From: Youhaiella tibetensis
GTDB taxonomy: Bacteria > Pseudomonadota > Alphaproteobacteria > Rhizobiales > Devosiaceae
Assembly: GCF_008000755.1 (NCBI RefSeq)
Contig: NZ_CP041690.1
Span: 3,514,501-3,578,500, forward strand
Reading direction: 5' to 3'
Length of the DNA stretch: 64,000 nucleotides
In this document: piece by piece, positions 62,706-64,000 of the stretch
Layout: each line of letters begins with the position of its first letter
Position numbering within the stretch: the first letter of the stretch is position 1
Position numbers and translations under genes: made by a program
Notes under the pieces: model-generated
What the model was told of the DNA's origin: nothing
Databases searched by the model: none
What the model saw: only the letters and a program-made list of their open reading frames with translations

Positions 62706-63347
62706 CTAATGCAAAGCCAGTTTTCGCGCCGCCGTCAGATCCTCGATAAACCGCTGTCTTTCGGCCTCCGCCCGCTCCCTGTCGGGCATGCGCAGCAGGA
62801 ACGAGGGGTGGATGGTGGCGATGAGTTTCGTGCCGTTTTCCAGTGCCATCGGCGTGCCGCGCAGGCTCGATATGGTGGCGTTGCGCTCGAGCAGGGCGCG
62901 CAGCGCCGTGGCCCCCAGGGCCACCACCACCTTGGGACGAACGAAACCGAGCTCGAGGCCGAGCCAGAACCGGCAGGCCTGGATTTCCCCCGCATTCGGC
63001 TTCTGGTGCAGCCGATTCTTGCCCCGCGGCGCGAACTTGAAATGCTTGACCGCATTGGTGAGGTAGATGTCCTCCCGCGCGATGCCGGCCTCCTGCAGGG
63101 CGCCCTCCAGCACCCGACCCGCCGGGCCGACGAAGGGAAGGCCTTGGAGGTCTTCCTGGTCGCCCGGCTGTTCGCCCACCAGCATCAAGGCCGCCCGCGC
63201 CGCGCCTGCCCCGAAAACCGCCTGGGTGGCATCGCGATTGAGGTCGCAGCGCCTGCAGGTCTGAACCTCCCGGCGAGCCTCGGCCAGGCTCTCGGGCGCC
63301 TCTCCTGACGCCCCTGCCGGGTTGGCGTGTCCATGCTGCTCGGCCAT
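62706..63347 (-). CDS. UdgX-like uracil-DNA glycosylase (family 4 related)
   Basis: 213 residues. GEQPGDQEDLQGLPFVGPAG (58-77) is the first UDG motif in UdgX form; KHFKFAPRGKNRLHQKPN (101-118) includes His114, where UdgX forms a covalent bond with the uracil site. ATIHPSFLLR is the second motif. Cys31, Cys34 and Cys125 fit an iron-sulfur cluster. Removes uracil from DNA in the cytosol. Start at 63347 preceded by GGGAG; the longer frame to 63485 lacks homology. Confidence 0.88.
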   Translation of the reverse strand: MAEQHGHANPAGASGEAPESLAEARREVQTCRRCDLNRDATQAVFGAGAARAALMLVGEQPGDQEDLQGLPFVGPAGRVLEGALQEAGIAREDIYLTNAVKHFKFAPRGKNRLHQKPNAGEIQACRFWLGLELGFVRPKVVVALGATALRALLERNATISSLRGTPMALENGTKLIATIHPSFLLRMPDRERAEAERQRFIEDLTAARKLALH

Positions 63348-63510
63348 TGCTTTGTCTCCCGCTCCCACCAACAATGTCGCGCGAACGCAGGAGTTGCCGT
63401 GTTTCGTTCGCTTGGACGCAACAGTCAGTTGTTGCAATCGGCCTTCAGAATACCAATCGCAGTCTCTACCTTGGCGATGAGACACAACGATCCGCCCTCA
63501 GGAGGACGAC

Positions 63511-64000
63511 ATGACCTTGCAGCTTTCCGGCATCCACCACCTTACCGCCATTACCGCCCAGGCCCGCGAGAACCTCAAGTTCTATACCGAGGTCATGGGC
63601 ATGCGCCTCATCAAGCGGACGGTGAACCAGGATGACACCAGCGCCTACCACCTCTTCTATGGCGATGGCGTGGCGAGCCCGGGCGCCGATCTCACCTTCT
63701 TTGATTGGCCCGTGGCCCGCGAGCGGCGCGGCACCCATTCGATCGTGCGCACCGGCCTGCGGGTGCGCAGCGAAGACGACCTGGCCTGGTGGAAGCAACA
63801 TCTCAAGTCCCAGGGCATCGACAGCGGCAATATCAAGGAGCGCTTCGGCTTTCCCTCGCTCGAATTCGAGGATCCCGAAGGCCAGCGCTTCCGGCTCGTC
63901 GCCGATCCGGCGGCGGCCGAAAGCCATCCCTGGGAAAAGAGCCCTGTCCCCGCCGAACGGCAGATTCTCGGGCTCGGCCCCGTCACCATCAGCGTTCCCC
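63511..64000 (+). CDS. Glyoxalase-fold ring-cleaving dioxygenase, partial
   Basis: 163 residues before the window ends. [38 protein letters not shown] (from residue 4) is the first vicinal-oxygen-chelate module with His10; [14 protein letters not shown] ends it and a second module begins ([10 protein letters not shown]). Related to MhqO/MhqA-type hydroquinone dioxygenases. AGGAGG lies before the ATG. Confidence 0.9.
   Translation, partial: MTLQLSGIHHLTAITAQARENLKFYTEVMGMRLIKRTVNQDDTSAYHLFYGDGVASPGADLTFFDWPVARERRGTHSIVRTGLRVRSEDDLAWWKQHLKSQGIDSGNIKERFGFPSLEFEDPEGQRFRLVADPAAAESHPWEKSPVPAERQILGLGPVTISVP

Overview
The window is about 64 kb of GC-rich bacterial DNA with tight operons. Its content suggests an alphaproteobacterium of the Hyphomicrobiales, possibly Devosia-like: several sugar and peptide ABC uptake systems, a TRAP system, FabA, IclR/LacI/LysR regulators, and an elongator tRNA-Met of alphaproteobacterial type. 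The genus is an inference.

Layout. 1-6140: partial ClC chloride channel, MepA murein endopeptidase, an MFS exporter divergent from an HxlR regulator, a C-rich tract with a strong G-quadruplex motif, and a TetR-FabA pair. 6144-13773: a glycan-scavenging operon (alpha-L-fucosidase, nucleotidyltransferase-like protein, complete sugar ABC transporter) with a divergent LacI regulator and a perfect operator palindrome. 14159-19669: LysR, TRAP transporter, kynureninase-like PLP enzyme and SRPBCC protein. 19851-29086: dipeptide-type ABC transporter with a DadA-like flavoenzyme, RidA and an atypical FMN oxidase lacking the catalytic histidine, next to a LysR gene. 29154-30901: AraC regulator and a divergent SDR. 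31120-42232: an oxidative aldose/aldonate locus with a XylB-like dehydrogenase, a lactonase fused to an IclR regulator, two enolase-superfamily enzymes, a DapA-family enzyme, a DgoK-type kinase and a sugar ABC transporter. Two matching IclR-type operators lie in it. 42740-45100: an autotransporter.

45273-62540 is accessory DNA inserted at a tRNA. The tRNA-Met(CAU) gene at 62540-62616 (minus strand) has partial 3'-end copies in direct orientation at 46331 and, shorter, at 45273. This marks a roughly 16.2-kb island plus a smaller, older one. The island carries a bacterial Bmt5-like methyltransferase next to an AlkB-family dioxygenase, a DUF1778/GNAT toxin-antitoxin pair, a truncated serine recombinase, an ECF41 sigma factor with its COE-type operon and matching promoter, a TetR/SDR module with two matching operators, an integrase fragment, and a probable anti-phage section. 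That section holds a PIN protein, a small protein plus TIR-like protein, and an HNH-NACHT system. Two of these genes look frame-disrupted: the TIR-like gene, and the HNH-NACHT gene, which is split between Walker A and Walker B by an ATGA overlap.

62706-64000 returns to backbone: a UdgX-like uracil-DNA glycosylase and a partial glyoxalase-fold dioxygenase. The strongest candidates for new biology are the Bmt5-like/AlkB pair, the IclR-lactonase fusion with its own operators, the split HNH-NACHT protein, and the FMN oxidase with a rebuilt active site.
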